Shown piece after piece: positions 1-6,121 of a stretch of DNA of 6,121 nucleotides. This DNA comes from Galactobacter sp. (GTDB taxonomy: Bacteria > Actinomycetota > Actinomycetes > Actinomycetales > Micrococcaceae). Positions within the stretch are counted from its first letter, which is position 1; each line of letters begins with the position of its first letter. The notes under the pieces are model-generated. The model was not told where the DNA came from. It did no database searches and saw only the letters and a list, made by a program, of their open reading frames with translations. A program made the position numbers and the translations under genes. The stretch is taken from NCBI GenBank assembly GCA_022712075.1, contig JALAHE010000095.1, positions 1 through 6,121 of the forward strand. The letters are read 5' to 3'.

Positions 1-468
1 ACCTCGCCCACCGCGATCGTCGACTTTGCCCACAACCCGGACGCCATCGTCCGCGCCCTCGAGTCCGTCCGGACCGAGACGGGGCGCACCATCGTGGTCT
101 TCGGCGCCACGGGCGAGCGAGACACCTCCAAGCGCCCCATCATGGGCGAGCTGGCGGCGCGCAACGCCGACGTGGTGATCATCACCGATGACGATCCGCA
201 CGGCGAGGAGCCGTCGGGGATCCGGGCCCAGGTGCTCGCCGGTGCCCGCGCCGCCGCCGGGGCCCACACCGAGGTGCTGGAGGTCGCTCCGCGCGCCGCC
301 GCGATCGCCGAGGCCGCGCGCCTCGCGGCCCCCCAGGACGTCATCCTCGTGGCCGGTCGCGGACACGAGGTGTGGCAGGAGGTGGCGGGCGTCAACCTCG
401 CCCTCGACGACCGCGAGGAGCTGCGCCGGGCCCTCGCCGAGGCCCATCCAGACACCGTCACGGAGTAA
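1..468 (+). CDS. murE: UDP-N-acetylmuramyl-tripeptide synthetase MurE, C-terminal part (5' truncated by window)
   Basis: This is the C-terminal (third) domain of a Mur ligase, 155 residues ending at TAA 466-468; the start and the ATPase P-loop lie upstream of the window. MurE is a cytoplasmic ATP-dependent ligase that adds the third, diamino, residue to UDP-MurNAc-L-Ala-D-Glu. Visible signatures, numbered from the first visible residue, are VDFAHNPDA at 7-15 (family VDYAHTPDA), GATGERDTSKRP at 35-46 (family GxGGxRDxxKRP), TDDDPHGEEP at 62-71 and GRGHEVWQE at 119-127 (family GKGHE). The third signature sits where meso-DAP enzymes carry DNPR. Here it reads DDPH (190-201), so a substrate other than meso-DAP, such as L-Lys or L-Orn, is inferred. 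Position directly upstream of murF in a dcw cluster supports MurE over other Mur ligases. Family assignment is secure; the amino acid added is not proven. Confidence 0.93.
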   Translation, partial: TSPTAIVDFAHNPDAIVRALESVRTETGRTIVVFGATGERDTSKRPIMGELAARNADVVIITDDDPHGEEPSGIRAQVLAGARAAAGAHTEVLEVAPRAAAIAEAARLAAPQDVILVAGRGHEVWQEVAGVNLALDDREELRRALAEAHPDTVTE

Positions 469-482
469 AGTCTTCCTTCGAC

Positions 483-1925
483 ATGATCACTCTCACGAGC
501 GCCGAGATCGCCGCCGCCACCGGCGGCACCCTCTCCCAGGGCGCCGACCCAGCCACCACCGTTCACCGCGTGACGACCGACTCCCGCGAGGTCACCCCCG
601 GCACGCTCTTTGTCGCGAAGAAGGGCGAGCAGGCTGACGGCCACGACTTTGTGCCTGCCGCCCTCGCCGCTGGCGCCAGCCTCGTGCTGGCCGAGCGCGA
701 GCTGCCCGGCGTCCCCGCCGTCGTCGTGCCTGATGCCGTGGTGGCGCTCGGCGCCGTGGCCGCCGAGGTTGTGGCCCGCGCCAAGCAGGCCTCCGGCCTG
801 CGCGTCGTGGGGATCACCGGCTCCGCCGGGAAGACCACGACCAAGGATCTGCTGGCGGCGATCCTCGAGACGCAGGGCGAGACGGTCAAGCCCTTCAACT
901 CCTACAACGGTGAGGTTGGCCTGCCGCTGACCGCCTGTGAGGTCTCGGGCTCCACCCGCTACCTCGTGGCCGAGATGGGTGCCGATCACGTCGGCAACAT
1001 CGCTTACCTTGCCGACATCGTGAAGCCCGAGGTCGGCGTGGTGCTCATGGTGGGCACGGCGCACGTCGGCGAGTTCGGCGGCGTCGAGAACATTGAGAAG
1101 ACCAAGGGCGAGCTCGTCGAGGCGCTTCCCGCCTCCGGCACCGCCGTGCTCAATGCCGACGACGCCCGCGTGTGGCGCATGCGCGAACGCACCCAGGCCT
1201 CCGTGCTCGCCTTCGGCGAGGGAACGGGCGCCCAGGGCGGCGTGCGCGCCTCGGCCGTGAGCGTCGACACCGACGGCCACCCGCACCTCACGCTCGTCTT
1301 CCCCGACGGCAGCGAGCACCCCATCGTCTCCGGCCTGATCGGCCGCCATCACGTCGCCAACGTCCTCGCAGCCGCCGGCGCCGCGTGGGCCCTCGGCGTG
1401 GACGCGGCCACGATCGCCTCCGTGCTTGAGGGCCTCGGGCCGACCTCGCGCTTCCGCATGGAGCGCACGGAGCGCCCGGACGGCGTGAGCGTCATCAACG
1501 ATGCGTACAACGCCAACCCGGAGTCCATGCTCGCCGCGCTGCAGACGCTTGCAGCTCTGGGCCGCCCCGATCAGACGGGCAGCGCCCGCCGCACGTGGGC
1601 TGTGCTCGGCGAGATGCTCGAGCTCGGCGACGAGCGCATCGAGGAGCACGACCGCCTGGGTCGCCTCGTGGTGCGCATGAACATCACCCAGACCCTCGTG
1701 GTGGGAACCGGCGCCAAGCCGATCCACTCCGCCGCCGTCATGGAGGGGTCCTGGGGCGAGGAGGCGGCCTTCGTCGAGACGCTCGACGAGGCCTACGACT
1801 TCCTTGCCCCGCGCCTCGCGCCCGGCGATATCGTGCTCTTTAAGTCCTCCAACGGCTCCGGCCTGCGCCTGCTCGGGGATCGGGTGGCTCACGCCCTCGA
1901 CACCGAGCCCGACACGAAGGCCTGA
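483..1925 (+). CDS. murF: UDP-N-acetylmuramoyl-tripeptide--D-alanyl-D-alanine ligase MurF
   Basis: MurF is a cytoplasmic ATP-dependent ligase that joins D-Ala-D-Ala to UDP-MurNAc-tripeptide, the last soluble step before MraY. The protein is 480 residues, close to the usual family length. The N-terminal substrate domain includes TTDSREVTPGTLFVA (31-45). The ATPase domain has P-loop GITGSAGKTTTKD (110-122, Lys117), NSYNGEVGLPLT (139-150), AEMGADHVGNIAYL (163-176) and GTAHVGEFGG (191-200). The C-terminal domain has SRFRME (322-327), INDAYNANPESM (338-349), LGEMLELG (375-382) and FKSSNGSGL (453-461). The ATG at 483 is chosen because MITLTSAEIAAATGG is the normal MurF start. The reading frame is open further upstream, but that part overlaps murE in another frame and looks unrelated. 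The gene starts 14 nt after the murE stop. The nearest purine-rich run, GGAG at 462-465, lies 17 nt before the ATG, so the ribosome site is weak and coupling to murE is likely. Confidence 0.97.
   Translation: MITLTSAEIAAATGGTLSQGADPATTVHRVTTDSREVTPGTLFVAKKGEQADGHDFVPAALAAGASLVLAERELPGVPAVVVPDAVVALGAVAAEVVARAKQASGLRVVGITGSAGKTTTKDLLAAILETQGETVKPFNSYNGEVGLPLTACEVSGSTRYLVAEMGADHVGNIAYLADIVKPEVGVVLMVGTAHVGEFGGVENIEKTKGELVEALPASGTAVLNADDARVWRMRERTQASVLAFGEGTGAQGGVRASAVSVDTDGHPHLTLVFPDGSEHPIVSGLIGRHHVANVLAAAGAAWALGVDAATIASVLEGLGPTSRFRMERTERPDGVSVINDAYNANPESMLAALQTLAALGRPDQTGSARRTWAVLGEMLELGDERIEEHDRLGRLVVRMNITQTLVVGTGAKPIHSAAVMEGSWGEEAAFVETLDEAYDFLAPRLAPGDIVLFKSSNGSGLRLLGDRVAHALDTEPDTKA
1916..1920 (+). 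promoter_or_regulatory. Probable ribosome binding site for mraY
   Basis: GAAGG inside the last codons of murF, 8 nt before the mraY ATG at 1929. The spacing is typical for a Shine-Dalgarno and supports this ATG as the start, only 3 nt after the murF stop. Confidence 0.6.
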
Positions 1926-1928
1926 TCG

Positions 1929-3038
1929 ATGCTTTCACTCGTGCTGGGCGGCATCCTCGCCCTCGTTCTCTCCTTTGTCGGCACCCCCTTGTTCATCAAG
2001 GTGCTCGTCAAGGCCGGCTATGGCCAGTTCGTGCGCGACGACGGACCGGAGTCCCACAAGTCAAAGCGCGGCACCCCCACCATGGGCGGCGTGGTCTTTG
2101 TGGTCGCCGTGATCGTGGCGTACTTCGTGACGCACCTGATCATGGCCGCGACCCGCGAGGCGAGCCCGGGCCCCACGGCCTCCGGCCTGCTCCTGTTGCT
2201 GCTCATGGCCGGCATGGGCCTCATCGGCTTCTTCGATGATTACGCCAAGATCGCCAAGGAGCGCAGCCTCGGCCTGACGCCCTGGCAGAAGATCACGGGC
2301 CAGGCCGTCATCGGTATCGCCTTCGCCGTGCTGGCGCTGAACTTCCCCGACGCGAACGGCCGCACCCCGGCCTCCACCATGATCTCGGCGGCGCGCGATG
2401 TCGACTGGCTCAACCTCGCCTTCGCCGGCCCCATCGTGGGCGGGATCCTCTTCGTGATCTGGGCGAACGTCATCACGACGGCGGCCACCAACGGCGTCAA
2501 CCTCACCGACGGCCTCGACGGCCTCGCGACCGGCATCTCCATCATGGTGTTCTCGGCCTACGGCCTCATCAGCATGTGGCAGACGAGCCAGGCCTGTGGC
2601 GCCGAGCGCGCCGTGGAGGGCGCGTGCTACGAGGTGCGCGATCCGCAGGACCTCGCCCTGCTGGCGATCATCCTCGTGGGCGCCCTCATCGGCTTCCTCT
2701 GGTGGAACACCAAGCCGGCCAAGATCTTCATGGGCGACACCGGTTCGCTCGCGCTCGGCGGCGCCGTCGCCGCGTTTGCGATCCTGGGCCGCACCGAGCT
2801 GCTGCTCGTGATCATCGCCGGCATGTTCGTGCTGATCTCCCTCTCCGTCATCATCCAGGTGGGGTACTTCAAGCTCTCCGGCGGCAAGCGCGTCTTCCTC
2901 ATGGCGCCGCTGCAGCATCACTTTGAACTCAAGGGCTGGGCCGAAACCACCGTGGTGGTGCGTTTCTGGATCCTCGGCGGCCTGTTTGTCGTGGCCGGCC
3001 TGTGTCTCTTCTACCTCGATTGGCTGGTCCGCGCGTGA
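1929..3038 (+). CDS. mraY: Phospho-N-acetylmuramoyl-pentapeptide-transferase MraY
   Basis: MraY is an integral membrane enzyme that transfers phospho-MurNAc-pentapeptide from UDP to undecaprenyl phosphate, making lipid I on the cytoplasmic face. The protein is 369 residues, normal for the family, and its hydrophobic stretches fit the usual ten membrane segments with an outside N-terminus. Cytoplasmic motifs appear in order: DDGPESHKSKRGTPTMGG (37-54), GFFDDYAKI (100-108, catalytic Asp pair 103/104), NGVNLTDGLDGLA (188-200), KIFMGDTGSLALGG (265-278, metal-binding Asp270) and MAPLQHHFELKGW (325-337). The last is the HHH motif with Gln329 in place of the first His. The outward loop after about residue 217 holds Cys223 and Cys233, a possible disulfide. 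ATG 1929 gives a standard N-terminus with the first membrane helix at once. The stop overlaps the murD start by 4 nt. The WecA-type glycosyl-phosphate transferases are the only alternative family; context and motifs favour MraY firmly. Confidence 0.97.
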   Translation: MLSLVLGGILALVLSFVGTPLFIKVLVKAGYGQFVRDDGPESHKSKRGTPTMGGVVFVVAVIVAYFVTHLIMAATREASPGPTASGLLLLLLMAGMGLIGFFDDYAKIAKERSLGLTPWQKITGQAVIGIAFAVLALNFPDANGRTPASTMISAARDVDWLNLAFAGPIVGGILFVIWANVITTAATNGVNLTDGLDGLATGISIMVFSAYGLISMWQTSQACGAERAVEGACYEVRDPQDLALLAIILVGALIGFLWWNTKPAKIFMGDTGSLALGGAVAAFAILGRTELLLVIIAGMFVLISLSVIIQVGYFKLSGGKRVFLMAPLQHHFELKGWAETTVVVRFWILGGLFVVAGLCLFYLDWLVRA

Positions 3039-4558
3039 GCCGCGATCTTTCGAACCTCACCCGCTGGGAATCCGACTGGAAGGGCCTGCGGGTGGTTGTC
3101 GCGGGTCTCGGCCTCTCGGGCTTCGCGGCGGCCGACACGCTGATCGAGCTTGGCGCCCAGGTCCTCGTGATCGACGGGGCAGACACCGAGAAGAACCGCG
3201 AGCGCGCGGAGACGCTGAAGATCGTCGGCGCCCTCGACGTGCGCCTCGGCGAGGAGCACACGGCGGCCCTGCCCGACGTCGCGGGCGAGCGTCCCGACCT
3301 CGTGGTCGTCTCCCCGGCGTGGCGCCCGAGCCACCCCGTGCTGGCCCAGGCGAGCGCCGAGGGAACCCCGATCTGGAGCGAGATCGAGCTGGCCTGGCGC
3401 GTCCGCGAGCGCGAGGGTCGCCCCACCGCCCAGTGGCTGTGCATCACGGGCACGAACGGCAAGACCACGACCACGATCATGACGGCGGAGATCCTGCGCC
3501 GCGCCGGACTGCGCGCCGACGCGTGCGGCAACATCGGCACCCCCGTCCTCGATCTCGTGCGCGATCCGATCGGCTTCGACGCCTTCGCCGTGGAGCTCTC
3601 GAGCTTCCAGCTCGAGTACACCCACTCGATCGAGCCCGTGGCCTCCGTGGTCCTGAACCTGGCCGAGGATCACGTCGATTGGCACGGCTCGTTCGAGGCC
3701 TACGCCGCCGCCAAGGCCAAGATCTACGAGCGCACGCGCGTCGCGGCGATCTTCAACGCCGAGGACGCCGCCACGCTGCACATGGTCGAGGAGGCCGATG
3801 TGCAGGAGGGCTGCCGGGCGATCGGCTTCACGACCTCCACCCCGGGGCTCTCCATGCTCGGCGTCGTCGAGGACCTGCTGGTCGACCGCGCCTTCATCGA
3901 GGAGCGCCGCACCTCCGCCGCGGAGCTCGCCTCGCTCGCCGACCTCGGCGACCCTGCCCCGCACCACACCGTGGCAAACGCCCTGGCCGCTGCGGCGTTG
4001 ACCCGCGCCGCCGGCGTTCCTGCCGTGGCGGTGCGGGAGGGCCTGCGCCACTACGACCGTGGCGAGCACCGCATCCAGCCGATCGCGCAGCTCCTGGGCG
4101 CCCGCTGGATCAACGACTCCAAGGCCACCAATCCGCACGCGGCGGACGCCTCGCTCTCGGCGTTCCCGAGCGTCGTGTGGATCGCTGGCGGCCTGGCCAA
4201 GGGCGTCGAGTACGACGAGCTGATCCAGCGCCACGCCCATCACCTGCGCGGCGTCGTCCTGATCGGCACCGACGACGACGCCCTCGTGGCGGCGTTGGGC
4301 CGACACGCCCCGGACGTCCCCGTCATCGATACGGCGGTGGGGGACCATGGCACGGAGGCGACGGCTTCCAAGGAGGAGCTGGGCGCGGCCGTGATGCGTG
4401 CGGCCGTGGCCGCCGCAGCGAGCCTGGTCCAGGACGGCGACACCGTGCTGATGGCCCCGGCAGCTGCCTCCATGGACCAGTTCGTCTCCTACGCCCACCG
4501 CGGCACCGCGTTTGCGCAGGCCGTGCGGGCGCTGCAGGAGGAACACGGGCAGGACTGA
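3035..4558 (+). CDS. murD: UDP-N-acetylmuramoyl-L-alanine--D-glutamate ligase MurD
   Basis: MurD is a cytoplasmic ATP-dependent ligase that adds D-Glu to UDP-MurNAc-L-Ala. From the GTG at 3035 the protein has 507 residues, longer than the enterobacterial enzyme (about 440). The N-terminal Rossmann-like UDP-binding domain contains VVVAGLGLSGFAAA (20-33). The central ATPase domain has CITGTNGKTTTT (136-147, Lys143), GNIGTP (165-170), VELSSFQLE (186-194), NLAEDHVDWHGS (208-219) and AKAKIYERT (226-234, likely containing the carbamylated Lys). HTVAN (311-315) corresponds to the family HNxxN, with Thr for the first Asn. The C-terminal domain has HRIQPI (345-350), INDSKATNPHAA (359-370), IAGGLAKG (383-390) and MAPAAASMDQF (473-483). 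GTG 3035 overlaps the mraY TGA as GTGA. An in-frame GTG at 3002 would only add residues inside mraY. No convincing Shine-Dalgarno precedes 3035, so translation is probably coupled to mraY. Confidence 0.96.
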   Translation: MSRDLSNLTRWESDWKGLRVVVAGLGLSGFAAADTLIELGAQVLVIDGADTEKNRERAETLKIVGALDVRLGEEHTAALPDVAGERPDLVVVSPAWRPSHPVLAQASAEGTPIWSEIELAWRVREREGRPTAQWLCITGTNGKTTTTIMTAEILRRAGLRADACGNIGTPVLDLVRDPIGFDAFAVELSSFQLEYTHSIEPVASVVLNLAEDHVDWHGSFEAYAAAKAKIYERTRVAAIFNAEDAATLHMVEEADVQEGCRAIGFTTSTPGLSMLGVVEDLLVDRAFIEERRTSAAELASLADLGDPAPHHTVANALAAAALTRAAGVPAVAVREGLRHYDRGEHRIQPIAQLLGARWINDSKATNPHAADASLSAFPSVVWIAGGLAKGVEYDELIQRHAHHLRGVVLIGTDDDALVAALGRHAPDVPVIDTAVGDHGTEATASKEELGAAVMRAAVAAAASLVQDGDTVLMAPAAASMDQFVSYAHRGTAFAQAVRALQEEHGQD

Positions 4559-4586
4559 CGCGGCACTGGGTTCGCGCGAGGAACAC

Positions 4587-4592
4587 GAGGAG
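4587..4592 (+). promoter_or_regulatory. Ribosome binding site that fixes the ftsW start
   Basis: GAGGAG, a strong Shine-Dalgarno, with a 6-nt spacer to GTG 4599. An in-frame TTG at 4593 touches the site directly and is too close to be used. The reading frame extends upstream into murD but has no comparable signal there, so GTG 4599 is preferred. Confidence 0.75.
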
Positions 4593-4598
4593 TTGAGC

Positions 4599-5855
4599 GT
4601 GGCACGCACGAAGGGCGAGGCCGCCGCCGCTGGCGCCGCCACCCCCCGCAAGGGGTGGATCCTGCGCCAGTGGGAGCGGATCGAGTCGACCGACGCGCAG
4701 GGCATCCGCACGGCCCAGTACCTGCTCATCCTGAGCGCTGTCATCCTGACCTGCTTCGGCATGGTCATGGTGCTCTCCAGCTCCGCCGTGGAGTTCGTCT
4801 CGAAGAACCAGGACCCCTTTGTCCTGTTCATGAAGCAGTCGATCTTCGGTCTCATCGGCCTGGTCGGCATGTTTGTCATCATGGCGATGCCCACCCGTTG
4901 GCTGCGCAAGTTGGCCTGGCCCGTGCTCATGGTGTCTGGCCTGTTGTTGATCCTCGTGTTGTTCATCGGCAAGGAGGTGCTCGGCAACAAGAACTGGATC
5001 GAGATCGGCCCGATCAGCATCCAGCCCTCGGAGTTCGCCAAATTCGCCCTCATCCTGTGGGCCGCCACTGTCCTTGGCCAGAAGCGCAAGCTGCTCGGCG
5101 ACTGGAAGCACGCGCTGATCCCGGTGGTCCTTCCCGGCGGAGCGGCGATCCTCGGCCTCGTGGTCCTCGAGCACGACCTCGGCACCGTCATCATCCTCGC
5201 GCTGATCCTGGCCGTCATGCTTTGGGTCTCCGGCGCCCCCCGCGTCATCTTCGCCGTGGTCGGCATCGCCGGCGTGGCTGGCATCCTGTTCATGGCCATC
5301 ACGAGCGGCAACCGCATGGGCCGCATCACCGAGTGGTGGGCCTCCCTGACCGGCGGCGAGATCGACGCGCAGGGAACCGGCCTGCAGGCGCTTCAGGGCC
5401 GCTACGCGCTGGCCTCCGGAGGCTGGTTTGGCGTGGGCCTCGGCCAGTCCCGCCTCAAGTGGAGCTACGTCCCCGAGGCGCAGAACGACTTCATCCTTTC
5501 CATCATCGGCGAGGAGCTCGGCCTCATCGGCACCCTGGCGATCGTGGCGCTCTTCCTCATCATGGCCGTCAGCATGTACCGAATCGCCCACCGCAGCCGC
5601 AGCATCTTCGTGCGCGTCGCGACGGCGGGTGTCATCGCCTGGATCATCGGCCAGGCCTTCGTCAATATGGGCATGGTGACCGGCTTGCTGCCGGTGATCG
5701 GCGTGCCCTTGCCCTTCATCTCCTACGGCGGTTCGGCTCTGTTGACCGCCCTGTGCGGGGTGGGGCTTGTCTTGAACTTCGCCCGTGACCAGATTCGGCA
5801 CGGGCTGCCGGCCTCGGAGGACGAGGCCGCACCGCGCATCGGAAGGACCCCATGA
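4599..5855 (+). CDS. ftsW: Septal peptidoglycan polymerase FtsW (SEDS family)
   Basis: FtsW is a multi-pass membrane glycosyltransferase that polymerises lipid II at the division septum together with a class B penicillin-binding protein. The protein is 418 residues. A charged cytoplasmic N-terminus (about 1-38) is followed by hydrophobic segments near 41-60, 79-97, 104-124, 142-160, 172-190, 194-210 and 214-233. A large outward loop (about 235-296) precedes three more segments. SEDS signatures are NWIEIGPISIQPSEFAKFA (132-150), EHDLGTVII (191-199), LQALQGRYALASGGWFGVGLG (split over 262-282), VPEAQNDFILSIIGEELG (291-308) and GLLPVIGVPLPFISYGGSA (362-380). Asp297 in the PEAQNDF motif matches the putative catalytic Asp of SEDS polymerases. 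The alternative is RodA, but the place between murD and murG is the standard ftsW position. The 40-nt gap from murD is the largest in the window. The TGA overlaps the murG ATG. Confidence 0.95.
   Translation: MARTKGEAAAAGAATPRKGWILRQWERIESTDAQGIRTAQYLLILSAVILTCFGMVMVLSSSAVEFVSKNQDPFVLFMKQSIFGLIGLVGMFVIMAMPTRWLRKLAWPVLMVSGLLLILVLFIGKEVLGNKNWIEIGPISIQPSEFAKFALILWAATVLGQKRKLLGDWKHALIPVVLPGGAAILGLVVLEHDLGTVIILALILAVMLWVSGAPRVIFAVVGIAGVAGILFMAITSGNRMGRITEWWASLTGGEIDAQGTGLQALQGRYALASGGWFGVGLGQSRLKWSYVPEAQNDFILSIIGEELGLIGTLAIVALFLIMAVSMYRIAHRSRSIFVRVATAGVIAWIIGQAFVNMGMVTGLLPVIGVPLPFISYGGSALLTALCGVGLVLNFARDQIRHGLPASEDEAAPRIGRTP
5841..5846 (+). promoter_or_regulatory. Ribosome binding site for murG
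   Basis: GGAAGG within the last codons of ftsW, 5 nt before ATG 5852. It supports the ATG that overlaps the ftsW stop and suggests murG can recruit ribosomes as well as being coupled to ftsW. Confidence 0.7.
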
Positions 5856-6121
5856 GCCAGTTGCTCTCCGTCGTGTTGGCCGGAGGCGGCACCGCCGGGC
5901 ACGTCTCGCCGCTGCTCGCGATGGCCGACGCCATCCGGCAGGCCGCCCCCGAGGCGCGCATCACCGTGATCGGGACGGCCGAGGGGCTTGAGTCCCGGCT
6001 CGTCCCCGCGGCCGGCTACGAGCTGCGCCTCATCGAGCGCGTGCCCATGCCGCGCCGCCCCAACCTCGACGCGTTGCGCTTCCCCGTGCGCTACCCCCGC
6101 TCGGTGCGGGCCTCGCGCGCG
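5852..6121 (+). CDS. murG: UDP-GlcNAc:lipid I N-acetylglucosaminyltransferase MurG, N-terminal part (3' truncated by window)
   Basis: MurG is a peripheral membrane GT-B glycosyltransferase that adds GlcNAc to lipid I, forming lipid II on the cytoplasmic face. Exactly 90 codons are visible before the window ends, about a quarter of a typical MurG of roughly 360 residues. The first glycine-rich loop LAGGGTAGHVSPLLAMADA (9-27) is the family's N-terminal signature, including the conserved His17. It is followed by a beta strand and loop, ITVIGTAEGLESRLVPAAGY (39-58), matching the family pattern of GT.GLE.RLVP.AG. The ATG overlaps the ftsW TGA as ATGA and has its own GGAAGG site. Only the acceptor-binding N-domain is visible; the UDP-GlcNAc-binding C-domain lies outside the window. 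No frameshift or stop is seen in the visible part. Confidence 0.95.
   Translation, partial: MSQLLSVVLAGGGTAGHVSPLLAMADAIRQAAPEARITVIGTAEGLESRLVPAAGYELRLIERVPMPRRPNLDALRFPVRYPRSVRASRA

Noticed and set aside
372..482. Upstream extension of murF to an earlier in-frame start
   Set aside because: The added residues overlap murE in a different phase, are Arg/Pro/Gly-rich and unlike any MurF N-terminus; the ATG at 483 gives the family-typical start.
2061..2921. 286-codon open frame on the - strand opposite mraY
   Set aside because: It is the antisense shadow of mraY, with a His/Asp/Gly/Glu-rich composition and no recognisable motif.
2923..4596. 557-codon + strand frame overlapping murD in another phase
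   Set aside because: The translation is an Arg/Gly/Pro-rich low-complexity string typical of an out-of-frame read of GC-rich coding DNA; murD in the overlapping frame has all family motifs.
4559..4598. Possible promoter or terminator in the only real intergenic gap
   Set aside because: The 40-nt gap shows no stem-loop with a T run and no convincing -10/-35 pair; apart from the ftsW ribosome binding site and the short repeat I see nothing in it.
3011..5329. 772-codon open frame on the - strand covering murD and half of ftsW
   Set aside because: It is antisense to clearly functional murD and ftsW, its translation is rich in Arg, Ala, Gly and His with no recognisable domain, and long antisense open frames are expected in high-GC coding DNA because stop codons become rare.
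4323..5801. 492-codon open frame on the - strand opposite ftsW
   Set aside because: Its translation is dominated by Asp, Glu, His, Gly and Gln, the pattern produced by reading a hydrophobic membrane-protein gene in antisense. No start signal or domain supports it.
1..6121. Search for an inserted or novel accessory system within the cluster
   Set aside because: All bases except gaps of 14, 3 and 40 nt are covered by six recognised dcw genes in their standard order, leaving no room for an additional gene, array or mobile element.

Overview
This window is a compact part of a division and cell wall (dcw) gene cluster, all on the + strand and in the order murE (3' end) - murF - mraY - murD - ftsW - murG (5' end). 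These genes cover the middle of peptidoglycan precursor synthesis. MurE and MurF complete the UDP-MurNAc-pentapeptide, MraY moves phospho-MurNAc-pentapeptide onto undecaprenyl phosphate to give lipid I, MurD acts earlier by adding D-Glu to UDP-MurNAc-L-Ala, MurG adds GlcNAc to give lipid II, and FtsW is the septal SEDS glycan polymerase that uses lipid II.

The source looks like a high-GC Gram-positive actinobacterium, probably in the order Micrococcales. The evidence is strong G/C bias at third codon positions, GTG as well as ATG starts, the cluster order, and actinobacterial-looking protein signatures (GGGTAGHVSPLLA in MurG, MAPLQHHFEL in MraY, KSSNGSGL near the MurF C-terminus). Genus cannot be decided by reading. 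The MurE fragment has DDPH where meso-diaminopimelate-adding MurE enzymes have DNPR. This suggests that the third stem-peptide residue is not meso-DAP and may be L-Lys, L-Orn or a similar diamino acid.

Layout: 1-468 is the C-terminal domain of murE; 483-1925 is murF after a 14-nt gap; 1929-3038 is mraY after a 3-nt gap; 3035-4558 is murD, overlapping mraY by 4 nt (GTGA); 4599-5855 is ftsW after a 40-nt gap and with a clear Shine-Dalgarno; 5852-6121 is murG, overlapping ftsW by 4 nt (ATGA) and cut by the window end. There is no non-coding stretch longer than 40 nt. I saw no internal promoter, terminator, RNA gene, mobile element, CRISPR array or inserted accessory gene. The arrangement fits one polycistronic transcript with translational coupling.

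This is an ordinary, well-conserved housekeeping region and I found no undescribed system in it. The observations worth a second look are residue-level: the MurE specificity motif, a Gln in the MraY His-triad, a Cys pair in an outward MraY loop and a Thr in the MurD HN motif. Gene-junction details add two more.
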